Assembly (NCBI GenBank): GCA_003993805.1
Contig: RSEF01000001.1
Span: 95,363,839 to 95,427,838, forward strand
DNA: 64,000 nt
Reading direction: 5' to 3'
Source of the DNA: Himantopus leucocephalus
Lineage: Eukaryota > Chordata > Aves > Charadriiformes > Recurvirostridae
Shown: piece after piece, positions 49,246 to 61,583 of the stretch
How the letters are laid out: each line of letters begins with the position of its first letter
How positions within the stretch are numbered: position 1 is the first letter of the stretch
The notes under the pieces: model-generated
Told to the model about the DNA's origin: nothing
Database searches by the model: none
What the model saw: only the letters and a program-made list of their open reading frames with translations
Position numbers and translations under genes: made by a program

Positions 49246-49314
49246 CTCTTCACCAAGGGTGAAGAGCATGGGTAGCATCTTCACCTAGGAGCATCTAGGT
49301 GAAGATGCTCCTAG
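49246..49314. repeat. double hairpin from alternating heptamers
   Basis: Two perfect inverted repeats lie side by side. The first pairs ctcttcacc (49246-49254) with ggtgaagag (49258-49266) around three bases. The second pairs agcatcttcacctag (49274-49288) with ctaggtgaagatgct (49295-49309) around six bases, a 15-bp perfect stem. Both are built from the heptamer cttcacc and its complement ggtgaag, which alternate four times in 57 bases, so arms can also pair across hairpins. A further competing 11-bp stem joins 49285-49295 with 49304-49314. Template switching during replication is a likely origin. A structured RNA cannot be excluded. Confidence 0.95.
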
Positions 49315-52300
49315 AAAACAACAAGTAAGGTCATTGATTGGTAACAGCAAGCAACACCTTTGCTAAGCGTCTGGAGAAAATGAGTCCATTTCTGATCTCC
49401 ACAATTGTTCAGTGACCACCATTTTTTCACTGCAAGCATCAAAAAGGCTGAGGAGGAAGATTAGGGATGCTGTTCCAAGAATGAGAAAAAAACAACCATT
49501 ATCAATCTCTGTCCTCATCTCTTCTCTTCCATAGCCTCTTTTTCTTCTTCTCAGGCCTTCTGTCCTTTGCTGGTGCAGCTGTCGAAATAGTCTGGTGGAA
49601 AGGAAAGAGAAAAAAGTTCCTGCCTTTCTAATTTCTCTATACCACAAAACTTTCTCATCTTGAATTGCAACCACAGCAGTCTCCTTTTTTGCTGGCCCAG
49701 TCTCCCACAAACTTCTCCCCACTAAAAACAATGTAACTAAAGATAAGTTTCAGGTCCATAGTTTTGTCCACTAACCAGTGATGCTGCCTAAGTTTTACAA
49801 AGAGGCCCTCCCACTCCTGCCAAATGTTCTCCATTTCAGCTGGGGATATGTGACGTACAGGCTAATCCCAAATCATGAGCCTCACTCCATCAAGCAACTC
49901 ATTTTTAATCCCTCATGACTCACACAGACACTGTAAATCTCCCACCCCCAGCATCTATTTCGCATGTGTAAGAAAAGTCAGCACCAGCGTTCCTCTAACA
50001 CACCCGTGCTGAGAGACCAATGGAGCCGGTGCAACTGCTTAAGGGTCTGTTTGCTCAACTTACAGGACAAAAAAAAATCAAATACAAGAAGCTTGTTACA
50101 AGAAGTAATTACACAGCCTCGTTTTGCTGTAAAGCTGTGGCCACCCAGACACAAGAGGCCCCACTCCTCTTGTTCCTTGGTAAGTTCCCACATTTCCCCA
50201 ATGTCTGCTTGTCCCTAAAATGCAAGATGCCCTCTTCAGTGCACCCAGGCTTTCCTTCCCTGACTTTGTCGTATTTTAGTGAATCTTAAAATAAATGGCC
50301 TTGGCATCTCTTCCTGGATTCATCAGCATTTATTACCCCATAGGAAGGCCTGTCAGATCGAGCCTCAAAGAATTATAACCTCCCTTGTTCCAGGGGCAAA
50401 ACCATTCCTTGAAAAACAAAACAAAAAAACCCCACTGAAATTTCTCTCTCAAACAACATTTCTTCAGTGAACACCCTGTGGTCTCAGCAAGTAGGTAGAG
50501 AATAGCGTGATAGCAATATCACTAGGCCCTTCAGCAATATTAATGGGACATTGTCTTAAACAGCATGTTTCCATCCACTGTAAACCTCTCCCTTCTCTCC
50601 CTTGTATTTTCCTACATTCCCTACACAGTAACAAGAGAGGGGACAGGCATTTGCCTTGCATTAACGCAAATCAAGGTCACGCAAAGCAGTGAGATAGTCA
50701 GCAAGCAGTGAGAGTGGAGCTGCCCCACAAGGGAGGACAAAAATGGAGCCAAGGGCAATCCCAGCCCCGGCAGGGACCTGGAGAGGATCTGGAGAGGGAG
50801 GGCAGCTGTCAACCATTTCTGTTGACAGCCCTGACCAAAGCAAGGTGACGGATCGTGTCCAGCGTCCATCTGGGGATCTCAGTGAGGAACGGAGAAGGGG
50901 GCTAGAGACAGGACTGGGTATGAGACTACAACGTATGTCCATAGGTTCCTGAGCTGAAACAGAGCCCAGAGCCCATGGGTAGCGTGGGTGGGTGGAGTGA
51001 CCTTGCTGCTCAGGGCCATTAAGGCCTGTTAGTGTATTAAGGGCCCTGACAGACATATGTTAACAACTTAAGGCAAAGTGAATAACTTTTAAAATTAAGT
51101 CTCTGGAGGAACTTCCCAACAGTGAGCTCTAGTCCACAGGCTGCAGTTTTTGTATATCCCACACAAAGCATCGATGAATTATTGGACACCCAGCACACCA
51201 CCTCAGTAACAATAACAACAGTGATGTACAGCCTCTTGTGTGGTGGACTGAAAGAGGCAGTCACAGCATAGGACTCCTCAACGGAGGATGGTGGCAGCCA
51301 AAACTACTGCCAGTGGAGGGGAGGGATGATCCTGTGCAATGCTGGGACACCACAAAGATGAACAAAGAAAACTTTTCTGTACAATTTGCGGGTTTTTGTT
51401 TTTTAAAAATTTCTGATCGTATCTCTGAGCTGAACTATTCCTTTCATTGCAAGCAGATCTGTCAATTAACTTCAATTTTCTGAGGCTTTAATGCACCTGA
51501 TGCTTTGCGGTTATGTTAACTTGTGGTACCTTCTGCATCTCAAGTTTGGTATTCTACACAGCTCTAGCACAGCATCTTAATTTTGACATGTAACCGCTGT
51601 AAAACATCTGGACTGTAAAGAATCAGCCTCTTCTCTCACCAAATAAGGAATTGTCCTACATTAAGAGGAATGTTATTCCTTTCATTTTCTCTGTCACTGA
51701 CTTCTCTAAGAAATTTCCCTGACCCCTTTCCTGCCTCTCTTCTTCTCTGAAGTGTTAAAAGGCAAAAGATTCTTATGCCCCTGCTCCTCTAACCCTGACT
51801 TACCCCCACTCCCACCACGGATGAACGTTTCTGTGAACTTATACCTCCCTTCATCTGCATTCCCACTCATACGGGAACCCTATTTAACCTTAGTCTGAAA
51901 GAAGACGCAGGTCTTTCATCTGAACATCACACTGAAGGGGCTGCAGGCCAAGGCATTACTCCACACAAGGCAGGCAGGTAACACTGCTCGTTGGCATCAG
52001 TTTTTGAACAGAAATCCTAAGAAACATTTATTTGCTTGGTTTCTCTCCCTGCTTATTTTGCTCTGACACATATCTTTGCTGTATCTTTTTTTTTTTGTTT
52101 CATACAGTCTTCATCGGTCTTTTGCAAAACCAGATGAAATTTTCCACAAGAAAGCCGGTGTTCTTAAGAGGTATTTATTGTACTTTTTGTCTTCCTGTTA
52201 ATAAACTTATTGATGTGGGTTGTGGATTACTTTTTTCTTTTTTTTTGTCTTTCTACTTCTTTCTCTACTTTCTCATTGCAATTTGCACACTTGTTTTGTA

Positions 52301-55300
52301 ACACTGCTTTGCTCCTCGAAGGGTGAATCCATATTTTAACTTAAATGCTTCTTAGTTCCTCTTCTTTAGCTGCCTTGATTATGGCACACGTATTCCTCAT
52401 GAAAACCCAAATTGTCAGTGCTTTGTTAAGGTTGGTTCTGGTTGGTTCATGTGGGCAGCAAGGGGGAAAATAAAGGTGAAGAACCAGATCTGTAGTGGAA
52501 GAAGATATGATGTTTGGAGAAGCGTTTTCCCACTATCCTTACTGCTGTATACCCAGACACCTTCTTGTGACATCCTGCCAATACTTGCCCTGTCCAAACT
52601 TGTCCCTTTGAAAACCTGGCAAGCCTGTTGAGGGGGACAGAAAGATGGAGGTGGAGGTGTGGTGGAGAGGGCCAGCCTCTTCCATTAGTTTCTGCCACCG
52701 GCTATGCAAGATGAAAGACCCTGGGGGTTAGGACATGGGGGCTGCATGTGTGGGAAGAAATGAAATTCAAGCAGAGGAAGATGCTTCCAGAGGCAGCAAG
52801 GCGCAGGTCTGCATATTGAAAACAGAAAACGGGTGTCAGATGATATTGATTCCTGGATGTCCCCCTCTCACCCATGTATTCTTCCCATCTGAGTTCCACT
52901 CACATTAGGACGGGCCAGTGTAATCTGTCTTCCATATGTTGTAAAGGGAAACTGTCTCTTCAATAGCAAAACCGTATCAATTGTTCCCTGCCAGACCCCT
53001 CCCCGTGGCTCGTGATGAATGGCCCCAGCGTGCAGCCTGCTCCGGGAGATACGCACTTTGCTCACTGGAGATTGCAGCCTTTCTCCAAACCTTTCAGCAA
53101 GGTTTAACAAGTTCATATTTCTTAACCAGACCCTGTTCACAGAACTCTGTCAGAAGTGGATAAATCAGGCTGGAGAGTTACAAAGAGGCATTATCTTGTC
53201 ACTTGGGCTGAGTTTCTGATAGGTACTTGGGAACCTGACTCCCACTCCCACTGCACTCAATAGTAGAGAGGTAGTAAGCTCTTTGGGACTCTGGGCCTTA
53301 GTGGCCAAAGTAGATTTGCTGCATATTAGGATTTTGCTATTGTATTTTTATGCTGCCTGTTGACTTCAATAGCAAATCAGTGGTTGTGGAGTGGTCCCAC
53401 GCTTTAGGGGGCAGGAAACTATTTTTAATCATCAATTTCTTGCGAAATCACTATGCGCTTTTATCTCTATATTTTTAATTGTGGAAATTATTCAGTTTCC
53501 TGCTTAAAAGTATGGTTGTGAAGATGAGTGATTTGAGTTACCACAGTTTGGGTCCTACAAAAAGTTCAGAAAAATCTGAAATCCTGTACCAATATGCAAC
53601 TTCTTGCATAAAGAGATTTTACATATAAAAAGCATACCTTTTTTTGCCCTTGCCTTGTGGAGCTGGAAACACCAGTTACCACAATAGCAGAAAAATGGTA
53701 AGTATCTCAGGTCAAAGCTCCTGAGCAGCTGCAGCATCCTTGGCAGAGTGGAATCAGACCACACTGTGCTTGTTGTCTGGATGTCTATAACACCCTCTTA
53801 CCCAAAGGTGATGTGACTGACCCTAATACACAGTGAAGACAACAATATTTGTGTGAGTAAGAGTGAATAAAAGGGACACAGAGTGGCATGGAGGGGGGAC
53901 AGAAGGGTCAAGTGCTCCTCTGTCACAGGAGCATTGTGACCTCCCCTCTCATTCCTCAGCATCCTTCCCCTTCTCTACCTGGCTTACTTTCTCCTGTTGT
54001 CCTCCCCACCTCACTGAAAACTTTGTTTCTTCTATTACTCCTTTATTTTTACTGTTCTGCCATGGTCACTTACCACATCTGAAAGTTTTGCACCTGCTGC
54101 TATCTGCCTCTGTCCTAAGAAAAGTGCTGTCCCCTCCCATCAGAGCCCTTGTCCCGGGATCAGAACCTTCAATCAAACCAGGTGAAGCAGTTGCATCAGT
54201 ATAGACTCCCTGAAAGTCATCGTCCCTGGCTTCCTCCTCTGACAAAAGTACATTCAGGAGGGTAGGTGCTAGTGCATCCCTCGCCAGCAAGTCTGAGCAC
54301 TAAGCCCCTGCGTGTCACTCGCAAAGGAACGGGAACAGAAATAAGACAGGAACAGCAACCTGTCAGCAACATGATGAGGAACAGAAACAAGACGTGCTCC
54401 CCTGCCTGAGGTCTTGTGGGTAATGGTTGCGGGAACGAGGACGTGCTATCACCATCTGCGTGAGTGCCAAAAAGGTGGTGTGGTGCTTCTGGACACTGCC
54501 CGCTGAGCTGCCCACAGCCCTGAAAGCAAAGGTTTATAGGATGGCTTCCCCTCCGACAGCTTCAAGCCACGTGAGTAGCAGGGACACTCGGTCTGTCAGG
54601 CTGCAGTAGTACAAAACCAGCCCCTCAAAATATGTACAGTGTTGATATAGCAGCCTCAGCACAAGCTTTTTTGATCTATTGGTTTGCTCCTCTTCTGCCA
54701 CACTACTTGCTAGCATAAATGGGAAGATTTATAGAGGAAATACCACATCGGTGTGCACGGAGCATGATGGACAGTGTGCCTGTACGTGGGCATCAAAAGA
54801 CAGGGCAGAGCAGGAGAGCAAGTGAAGAGACTGAGAAGTGCTGTGAGGTCAAGAAAGACTACAGATAACACAAAGGAGTTGGAAAGCACTAGACCTAGGA
54901 GTTGGAAAGCTGACTGCACCGAAGCCATCACAGATGTGGAGCAACATTGGTGTGACACAGCTCTACCTTGCCCTAAGTCTTCCTTATCCACAGGGATACA
55001 AGCCAAAACGACAGAAATCACTTAATGATGTTTTAATCTCTTTTCTCCTTTTTTTTTGACTGAGTAAAATACAACAGACAAGGCAGTGTACCAGAGTGAA
55101 AGCTTATAACATCCCCTAATTCACAGGGCCTTTCCAATACTAGAATTATCAAATACTTGTGTTGGGTCCAGTAACAAAACTAATGTGCAGCTCCAACTTG
55201 TTCAGCCGCTAGCTGCAGGCACATGAAGAAGCCGGGGTAATGGCTTAGCAGCCCAACTGCCTCCTTTCCCTCTCAAAACAGGGCAGGCATAAAGCAGAAA

Positions 55301-58300
55301 AAGCTGAGGCAGGTGCTCTGCGTGCAGCTCCCGTCACTGTGACACGAAGATGTAGCTACCAGCGAGAGCATCTGAAGGTCTCTGTTCTCAGCATTTATGT
55401 GGCCAGGTGCAAATTTTCTAAAGGAAGGCAGTGGGGGGCAAAAGGAGCAGGGCTATTGTTGCTGCAGGCCGTTAACACCTCTTGGAGCTGTGCACGTACT
55501 CCAGGTCACATAACACGAGTCCGGCCAGGCTGCACAGTCCTCCTTCTCCTCCCAGCTTCAGTCCCTCCCATGGCCCATGTGCGCAGTGTGGTACGCATAC
55601 AATAAATTTGACATGCCCATCTACCCTCTCCTTAGGGAACAAGGGGCACTGACTGCACCCATAAGATTATTAGTTTTAAACTGAGGAAGTGGAGGGGGTT
55701 GGTTGGTTTTCTCATTTTCAAGCACGAATGCTGAACCTGTGGGATTCACTGTATCACTGAGGTCAACAGTTTGTTGCTGTTCAGAAAGGGATTAGGGATT
55801 TATATGGATAAAGAGAGCATATACAGTTTTATTAGACAGACTTAGAAAAAATGCTTGGAGAAGAGATCTAAGTCCTTCTCATGTTTCAGGGCATAAGCCA
55901 AACATTAAGTGATAGAGGCTGGAAAGAAAAATGCTGTATTCAGTAATGGTCTACTTCATCATTCTTTTCTGCCTCCTCTGATACAGAGGACTGACACAGT
56001 GGACTTCAGATCGCTGGTCCTTCCCAGGTCATGACAGGGCTGTTCCTAAGGCAGGACGAAAGCAAGGGAGTAGAGCTTTCCAACATAGCATTGCATGTGC
56101 ACCTACCCACCCAAACAGGGGCGAACAAGTATTCATGCCTACCTAGGCACAAATGCAGGTCTCAAAAAATAGGCACAGCATTTCCCCATTTTTTACAGCA
56201 GGATGTTGTTCAGTTTGTGGCACGTTAATTACTATTTACGGGGCTGCTATAAAAATTAGTTACCTTTTTATAACAAAAGGCCCACAGCCAATATTTTATA
56301 GACAACACACAAAGAGGTTTGGAATTGATGATTTACAGATCAGGAAATAACACTTAATCAGCTTCCCTACCTTCCCAAGCGGGGCTGTGCAGTTTTACGC
56401 CACCTTGCCGTTTTCAACTCATTATTTATTGATGTTGATTGCTTGACATTTCACGACAGGATACGCTTGTTCTGAGAGGTGCACTCTGGGATTTATCCCG
56501 ACGTGGCAGAGAGGTGTGGGTTATATTATTTTGCCCGCAAGTCAGCTGTATCGCATGTCCCAGCACATAGAGTGGTCTCTAGTGTTTATGTCACACAACA
56601 TAAAACCTGCTTTCATGGAGGGCGACCGCTTTCCCTGCACCACACACGGAGGGAGTCCAAGAATGCAAAGCGAATACCTCATTTACACCATCCCCATGGC
56701 GTGAAACACACATCGCCGTCCTGCTGAAACACCATTTCTGCTTACCGCCACTTACTTCTGTAACATCTTTCAGTGGATGATCTTAAAGCTCTTTATCCTG
56801 TGAATCAATTAACTGCACACTGTCACCGTGATGTGGAAAGACAGGGGATAGCTGTAGGTAATTTATAGATAAGTAACTGGAGGCACTTCTTATGATCATA
56901 TTCCATCCTAAGCACTACAAATCAGTCAGTTGATGAATGTCTGCAAAGCACTTGGAGTGGCTTGTGCTTAGCGCATCACTGCTGAAACACTGCAATGGTG
57001 GTTTGGACCATTTTGGAGTGGAAAATAGTCTGGTGTGCTGCGACCAGCAGCAAGAGAAGGTGAGGACCTGCTTAGCATCACACCTGACGACTCTGCAGAG
57101 CTGACAATAACGCTGTGCAGGAGGACACATAACCACTGTTCTGCCCTAACTACTCCACATCCCTCCCTCGCTGGAGAAGGTATGGAAGAAGAATAATTAA
57201 ACAAAAGCCTACAGTCTCCAACCCTGCAGACTGCCACGTGCACGAAACATGGGGTTATGGCATGATCATCCATACCTAGAGCTCAGCACGCCTAACACAG
57301 GCAGTTTTACCTTGGGAGCTTCCAAACCACAGCTGTCAGCATCTTTTGGGAAATAGTCATTGTAAAAGGATGTCTGTAGCCCACGTTAATCCAAAATGGA
57401 AACAAAAAACCGCTTCTACTAGTTCTACATTCTCATGCAAGCTTTTATTAGGTTTTGCAGCCACACGCTGTCCTCTGGGAAGAGTGTGATTATTCTTGAA
57501 GTAGGCACAGCTTTACATTCATCTCTGCCACACACACTGACAAACAAAAATATGGGATCACTGTTCATTCCTTTACCTGGAATTATTTTTTAAAGTAATA
57601 CTACTTCATGGCCAGTCAAAAGATAAAGAGCCCAAGGATAGCTTATTGATGTATTTTGCTAACTGGTTTTGAGGAGAAAGTTGTTTTTCAAATTTGCCTT
57701 CAATGACTTTTCATTTTACTAACTAGGTAAGAGGATTTTTTTTTCTATTTGTTCCCTTCTTTTATTTCTATTTTTATTTAAAATGATTTATAAAACTATT
57801 TCTTATTTGTTCACAAGAATTACTCAAAGGCAAATGAATCAACACACATTTTTATGAAGCAGTATGAAACGTATTTCAGCAGTTTATATGTTACAGCTGG
57901 CTGAATTGGAAAAAAAGCATCTGCAAACATGCCAGCAAACCCCCATCCTGTAATCCAGTCCCCCAGCCTGTCCAAACTTTCTAGTCATTTTCCATCATCT
58001 AGTAGTACGCCAACTTTTCGTTTCTTTAAATGCTTAACCCAGGGCACCAGATACACAGGCATTTGTTACAGCTTTTGTTTGAAAGTACTTAGCACCTATT
58101 TAAACTCCACTTCACATGCTCGCACAAAGTAATTACTCACAGTTCGTCTCATCATGAAAAGGAGACAATACAGACATGGAAAGCGAAATATGCGGTAATC
58201 TACAATCGGTAACTTTCTGTGAAAAATAAATCCATGAATGTGCCTGAGCAGGAAACCGGTAAGAGCAGAACTTTAGAAGCTGTAAGTCACGAAGAGAAAA

Positions 58301-59711
58301 AGTATGGCCCACTCAGTTCAGATTTTTGACAGCTTCACAGTGAATGACATCCTGATTTTTAACATATGGCATCTATTTCATTAGGAAAAACTTTCAGTGA
58401 CATTGAGGTGGGAGCGCAAGTCCAAAACCCTGGTGAGCCTTCTGAACTGGACAGAAAATGAAAGCTAATTGGCATGTTAAATCAGCAACTAATATACAGG
58501 AAACATTTAGTGGACAAAAGGAGGTAGTCTGCAAAGCTTTATGAAGAATGATAAACCACTGTGTTACACAGGTGAGTGTGCCCCCACTGTGAGTTTCTGG
58601 TGCCCCCGCTTCAAAGGACTGCTGGAAAACCTAAGAGCATCTACATGGTTTCTGTATTAATATAATTAATCTGTCTGAACTCACCAATGTTACAAAACTT
58701 GGGAAAGGAGTAGCAACAGTAATTCCCAGGTAAGATATCGCAGGATCTTGGAATATGTCTATCCCAATATGTCTTACTGTAAAAGCCATAATCAACGTGG
58801 TTTATCCAAAATAAGGTTAAGAGCTGACTCAATTCACAACCTGGGAGAGCTAAAGAGCACTCAGACATCTAACCAGATTTCGTGGTTATCACAAGACCTT
58901 GAAATTTAACCCTATTTGTTGCTTATTAACATACATGTCTAAAGCCATGTCTAGAGACTCCCAACATCATACCTGGTAATTTGTGATGACTATCTTTACT
59001 ATCAAAATATGTCCCTATTTTCCATTTGGATTTGTCTGGCTTTAGCTTGCTGTCATCTGTACTAATTATGCCTTCCTATGGTGGACCAAAACCCCCAGAG
59101 CACTTAATGTTTGCTTTCCATGGAAGTATTTACAGTGTAATACTCACCTCTGAATATTCTATACAAGGCAAAAGAGCAATCAAGTCTCAAAGTTTCTCCG
59201 CATTTTCTGTAACTAAAGTTTCTATAGCACCCAAAAAATTGTTATGGTTCTTCTCTGCCCTCTTGCCAATTTTGAAAATATTTAAAAACAGAGAACCTGG
59301 AATTGAATGAATTATCCCCGTCCCATTTTCATGGAGGTAAAGACTCCCCTCTTCCACACACTTTCACCCCTACCTAATGACTAGTTCTTTCTGCCATCTG
59401 CACCAGGTGGATAGACGGAGAGATCATGCTGAATGTTTGGTCGCCAAGACTTTTAAACCTATTAATGTGCCAGGATACAAGCTCCTTTTCAAAAGTATGG
59501 CTTGTTCTTCTACCTATAATGCTGAATTTGGCTGCATGTTAATTTAAAAAGAATGGTCTCAATTGTAACCTAGACTTGCCAGTGGTTCATTTTCACTCTC
59601 ATTATTTCCAGTCTGTACCATTTCTTCCATTATCATTAGTCCTCAGCGAGCTTCTAGCACAGACATGGACTAACTTCTATGTTTTGAAGATGGAACTTCA
59701 TCTTTGAACTG
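49315..59711. other. long unannotated stretch
   Basis: About 10.4 kb has no recognised gene or transposon. It holds a pair of 10-base repeats of ggttggttct (52430-52449), an imperfect 16-base repeat ggaacagaaataagac / ggaacagaaacaagac (54332 and 54378), T-rich DNA around 52088-52100 and 52230-52260, and A/T-rich DNA around 57735-57790. Open frames are at most about 130 codons, on both strands, with no motif. Ancient repeats may be present below my detection. Confidence 0.5.
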
Positions 59712-59994
59712 TGTCTTGCTGGGATGGAGTTAACTTACTTCATGGCAGCTCCTATGGTGCTGTGTTTTGGATTTGTCGCTAAAGTAGTGTTGGTAACACA
59801 CTAATATTTTGGCTGTTACTGAACAGTGCTTGCACAGTGTCAGGGCTTTCTCTGTACCTCCCTCTGCACACGCACACCCCTCCCTCCCAGTGAGTAGGCT
59901 GGGTGTGGGCAAGAGGTTGGGAAGGGACACAGCCAGGACAGCTGACCCAAACTGGCAGAAGGGGTACTCCTCCATACTACACAACATCATGCTC

Positions 59995-60006
59995 AGCAAC
60001 AAAAAC
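59995..60006 (+). promoter_or_regulatory. degenerate LTR TATA region
   Basis: In related LTRs a TATA-type motif follows 'atgctca'. Here the position reads gcaacaaaaact, so the TATA core has been lost by substitution. The LTR probably lacks its original core promoter strength. This rests on my memory of the family pattern. Confidence 0.5.
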
Positions 60007-60149
60007 TGGTGTAGGTGAACAAGTTGGGGGGTGGCTGTTGTCTTCTGAGGTGGCTGTTGCTTGGAGACTGGCAGGGCATTGGCCTGCTTGTGGGAGGTGG
60101 TGAGTGATTGCCTTTGCATCACTTGTTTTGTTTCCTCTTTCTTTCACCT

Positions 60150-60155
60150 ATTAAA
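60150..60155 (+). terminator. LTR polyadenylation signal (attaaa)
   Basis: The hexamer attaaa, the common variant poly(A) signal, sits in the context 'ctattaaactgtt', which is the conserved R-region position in this LTR family. It could still terminate read-through transcripts on the plus strand. Confidence 0.65.
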
Positions 60156-60283
60156 CTGTTCTTTTGACCTCAGCTCACGAGTTTTCTCATTTTTGCTCTT
60201 CCTATTCCCTCCCCCATCCCACTGGGGTGAGGGGAATCAGCGAGTGGCTGTGGGAGTGGCTTGTGTGGGGTCAATCCACAACA

Positions 60284-61134
60284 TTATTATATAAAACACC
60301 TTTTGTGATGAAAAAAATAATAGATATATGTTTTGTAATGCTATTGATATGCAACTGCTGGCTGTGTGAAATCTTAAATGCATGTCCCAGATTGAGGTCT
60401 CCATGACAATGTACTGATAAACTCTGTTGTATCACCCCTGTTAATTGCATCGACTGGACCACTCAAGAGTTTATTGTGTAACAAACAGATCTATACACTT
60501 AAAAGCCTCCCTGTTAAACTCTACCTCTGTCCCTGACAAAGAGGAATTAATCACTCAAGGGCTTCAAACAGTGTATATCTGGGAGAAGATGTCTGATATT
60601 AATTAATCCAACAAATGAAACAAAATCCAGTGACTGTAACTTGAATTTAAGCTAGGGGGAACATGCAATATTTAACCTTTGGACTGAGCATAGGATGCAG
60701 AAGACCCCTTAAGTTTTTAAGTTACTCCTGGACATCTTTCAAAAGTATATGACAAAGTTCAGGGGTGATCCATAGAGCAACTAAACAATTCAATCTTCTC
60801 AGGGACTGCCTTGGATGGTCCCCTCTCCTGAGGATGGGGTAAACCAGTGATAGCTGCCTACACTAGGTGGCCAGAATGACCCCTCCATCAAGTAGTGGGC
60901 ATCCTGAAACACATCAAGAGGTTAATGTGTGAGAATCCAGTTGTCCACACAAAAGAAGTCACTTGGGAAAAACCTGCATAACTTCCTCTTGTGGCAGAAG
61001 TCTGTTCCCAGCCTGCACCTTTGCCAGGGGCTCTTTAAACACAGGGAACAGGCAATGAGCAGGAAAGGGATGGATAAGCTGGACAGCTGAACTGTATGTA
61101 ATGTCGTACCTATGGGATCTGCCCAGCCCAGCTC
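60284..61134. other. unannotated DNA downstream of the LTR
   Basis: No gene or repeat family is recognised. Open frames are below 80 codons. Confidence 0.45.
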
Positions 61135-61166
61135 TGCATGATTGCTCCATTGCATGATTACTCCAT
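61135..61166 (+). repeat. 16-bp tandem repeat, 2 copies
   Basis: tgcatgattgctccat (61135-61150) is followed directly by tgcatgattactccat (61151-61166), 15 of 16 identical. A partial 'tgctcc' continues after. Confidence 0.9.
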
Positions 61167-61252
61167 TGCTCCTTGAGTAATGTTTGTGACTTCTTTGTTT
61201 AAAAAAGTATAGGCGCCTCTAGTCTATTTGAGCCTTAAGTTATTTAGCTCGG

Positions 61253-61296
61253 TGCAGAAGTTACTGGCCAGTAAGTTGCAGAAGTTACTGGCCAGT
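61253..61296 (+). repeat. 24-bp tandem repeat, about 1.8 copies
   Basis: tgcagaagttactggccagt occurs at 61253-61272 and again at 61277-61296, separated by four bases (period 24). A further 'tggccagt' appears at 61301-61308. Together with the 16-bp repeat 90 bases upstream this marks a small slippage-prone zone. Confidence 0.92.
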
Positions 61297-61567
61297 TCTC
61301 TGGCCAGTGCTATGCGGTGTTATGTGCAGGGCTGGCACTCTGGCTTTGAAGTTGATGAATCGACTGAAGGAAGGCTAAAAGAAGAAACGTGTCTGACTTG
61401 ATTCTGCTGCAGTGATGAGATGACACTAATAATCTCTCCAAGGCTTCAAAGATCATAGGGAGAAAGTAGCATTGCTAAAGGTGACTTAGGTGGATATGAG
61501 TGAAATGAAGGGGATATATTGAAGCAAATGAAAGATATTTTCCATCCTGCCATGGAGGTGTGTCAAG

Positions 61568-61583
61568 TCCCCATATATGGGGA
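61568..61583. promoter_or_regulatory. 16-bp palindrome containing a perfect CArG box
   Basis: tccccatatatgggga is fully self-complementary. Its core ccatatatgg (61571-61580) is a perfect CC(A/T)6GG CArG box, the binding site of serum response factor. Without a neighbouring promoter or conservation data the functional claim is only a possibility. Confidence 0.4.

Larger units (their letters stand above)
59712..60283 (+). mobile_element. solo LTR of an avian endogenous retrovirus
   Basis: The segment starts TG (tgtcttgctgggatggagtt) and ends CA (tcaatccacaaca), as LTRs do. It follows, in order, blocks I know from a widespread bird ERV LTR family: 'ggtgctgtgttttggattt' (about 59756-59775), 'gataacacac'-like 'ggtaacacacta', 'gggacacagccaggacagct' (about 59924-59943), 'tgacccaaactgg', a 'catcatgctcagca' block, 'tgcatcacttgttttg', the 'attaaactgt' signal, and 'cccccatcccactgggg'. 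No second LTR or internal gag/pol sequence is present, so it is a solo LTR left by recombination. The 5-base flanks do not match, so any target-site duplication has decayed. An ERVL-like (class III) family is my best guess, not certain. Confidence 0.88.

Noticed and set aside
60284..61134. Possible second LTR or proviral remains next to the solo LTR
   Set aside because: No block of the LTR recurs downstream, and no gag, pol or primer-binding-site sequence is visible.
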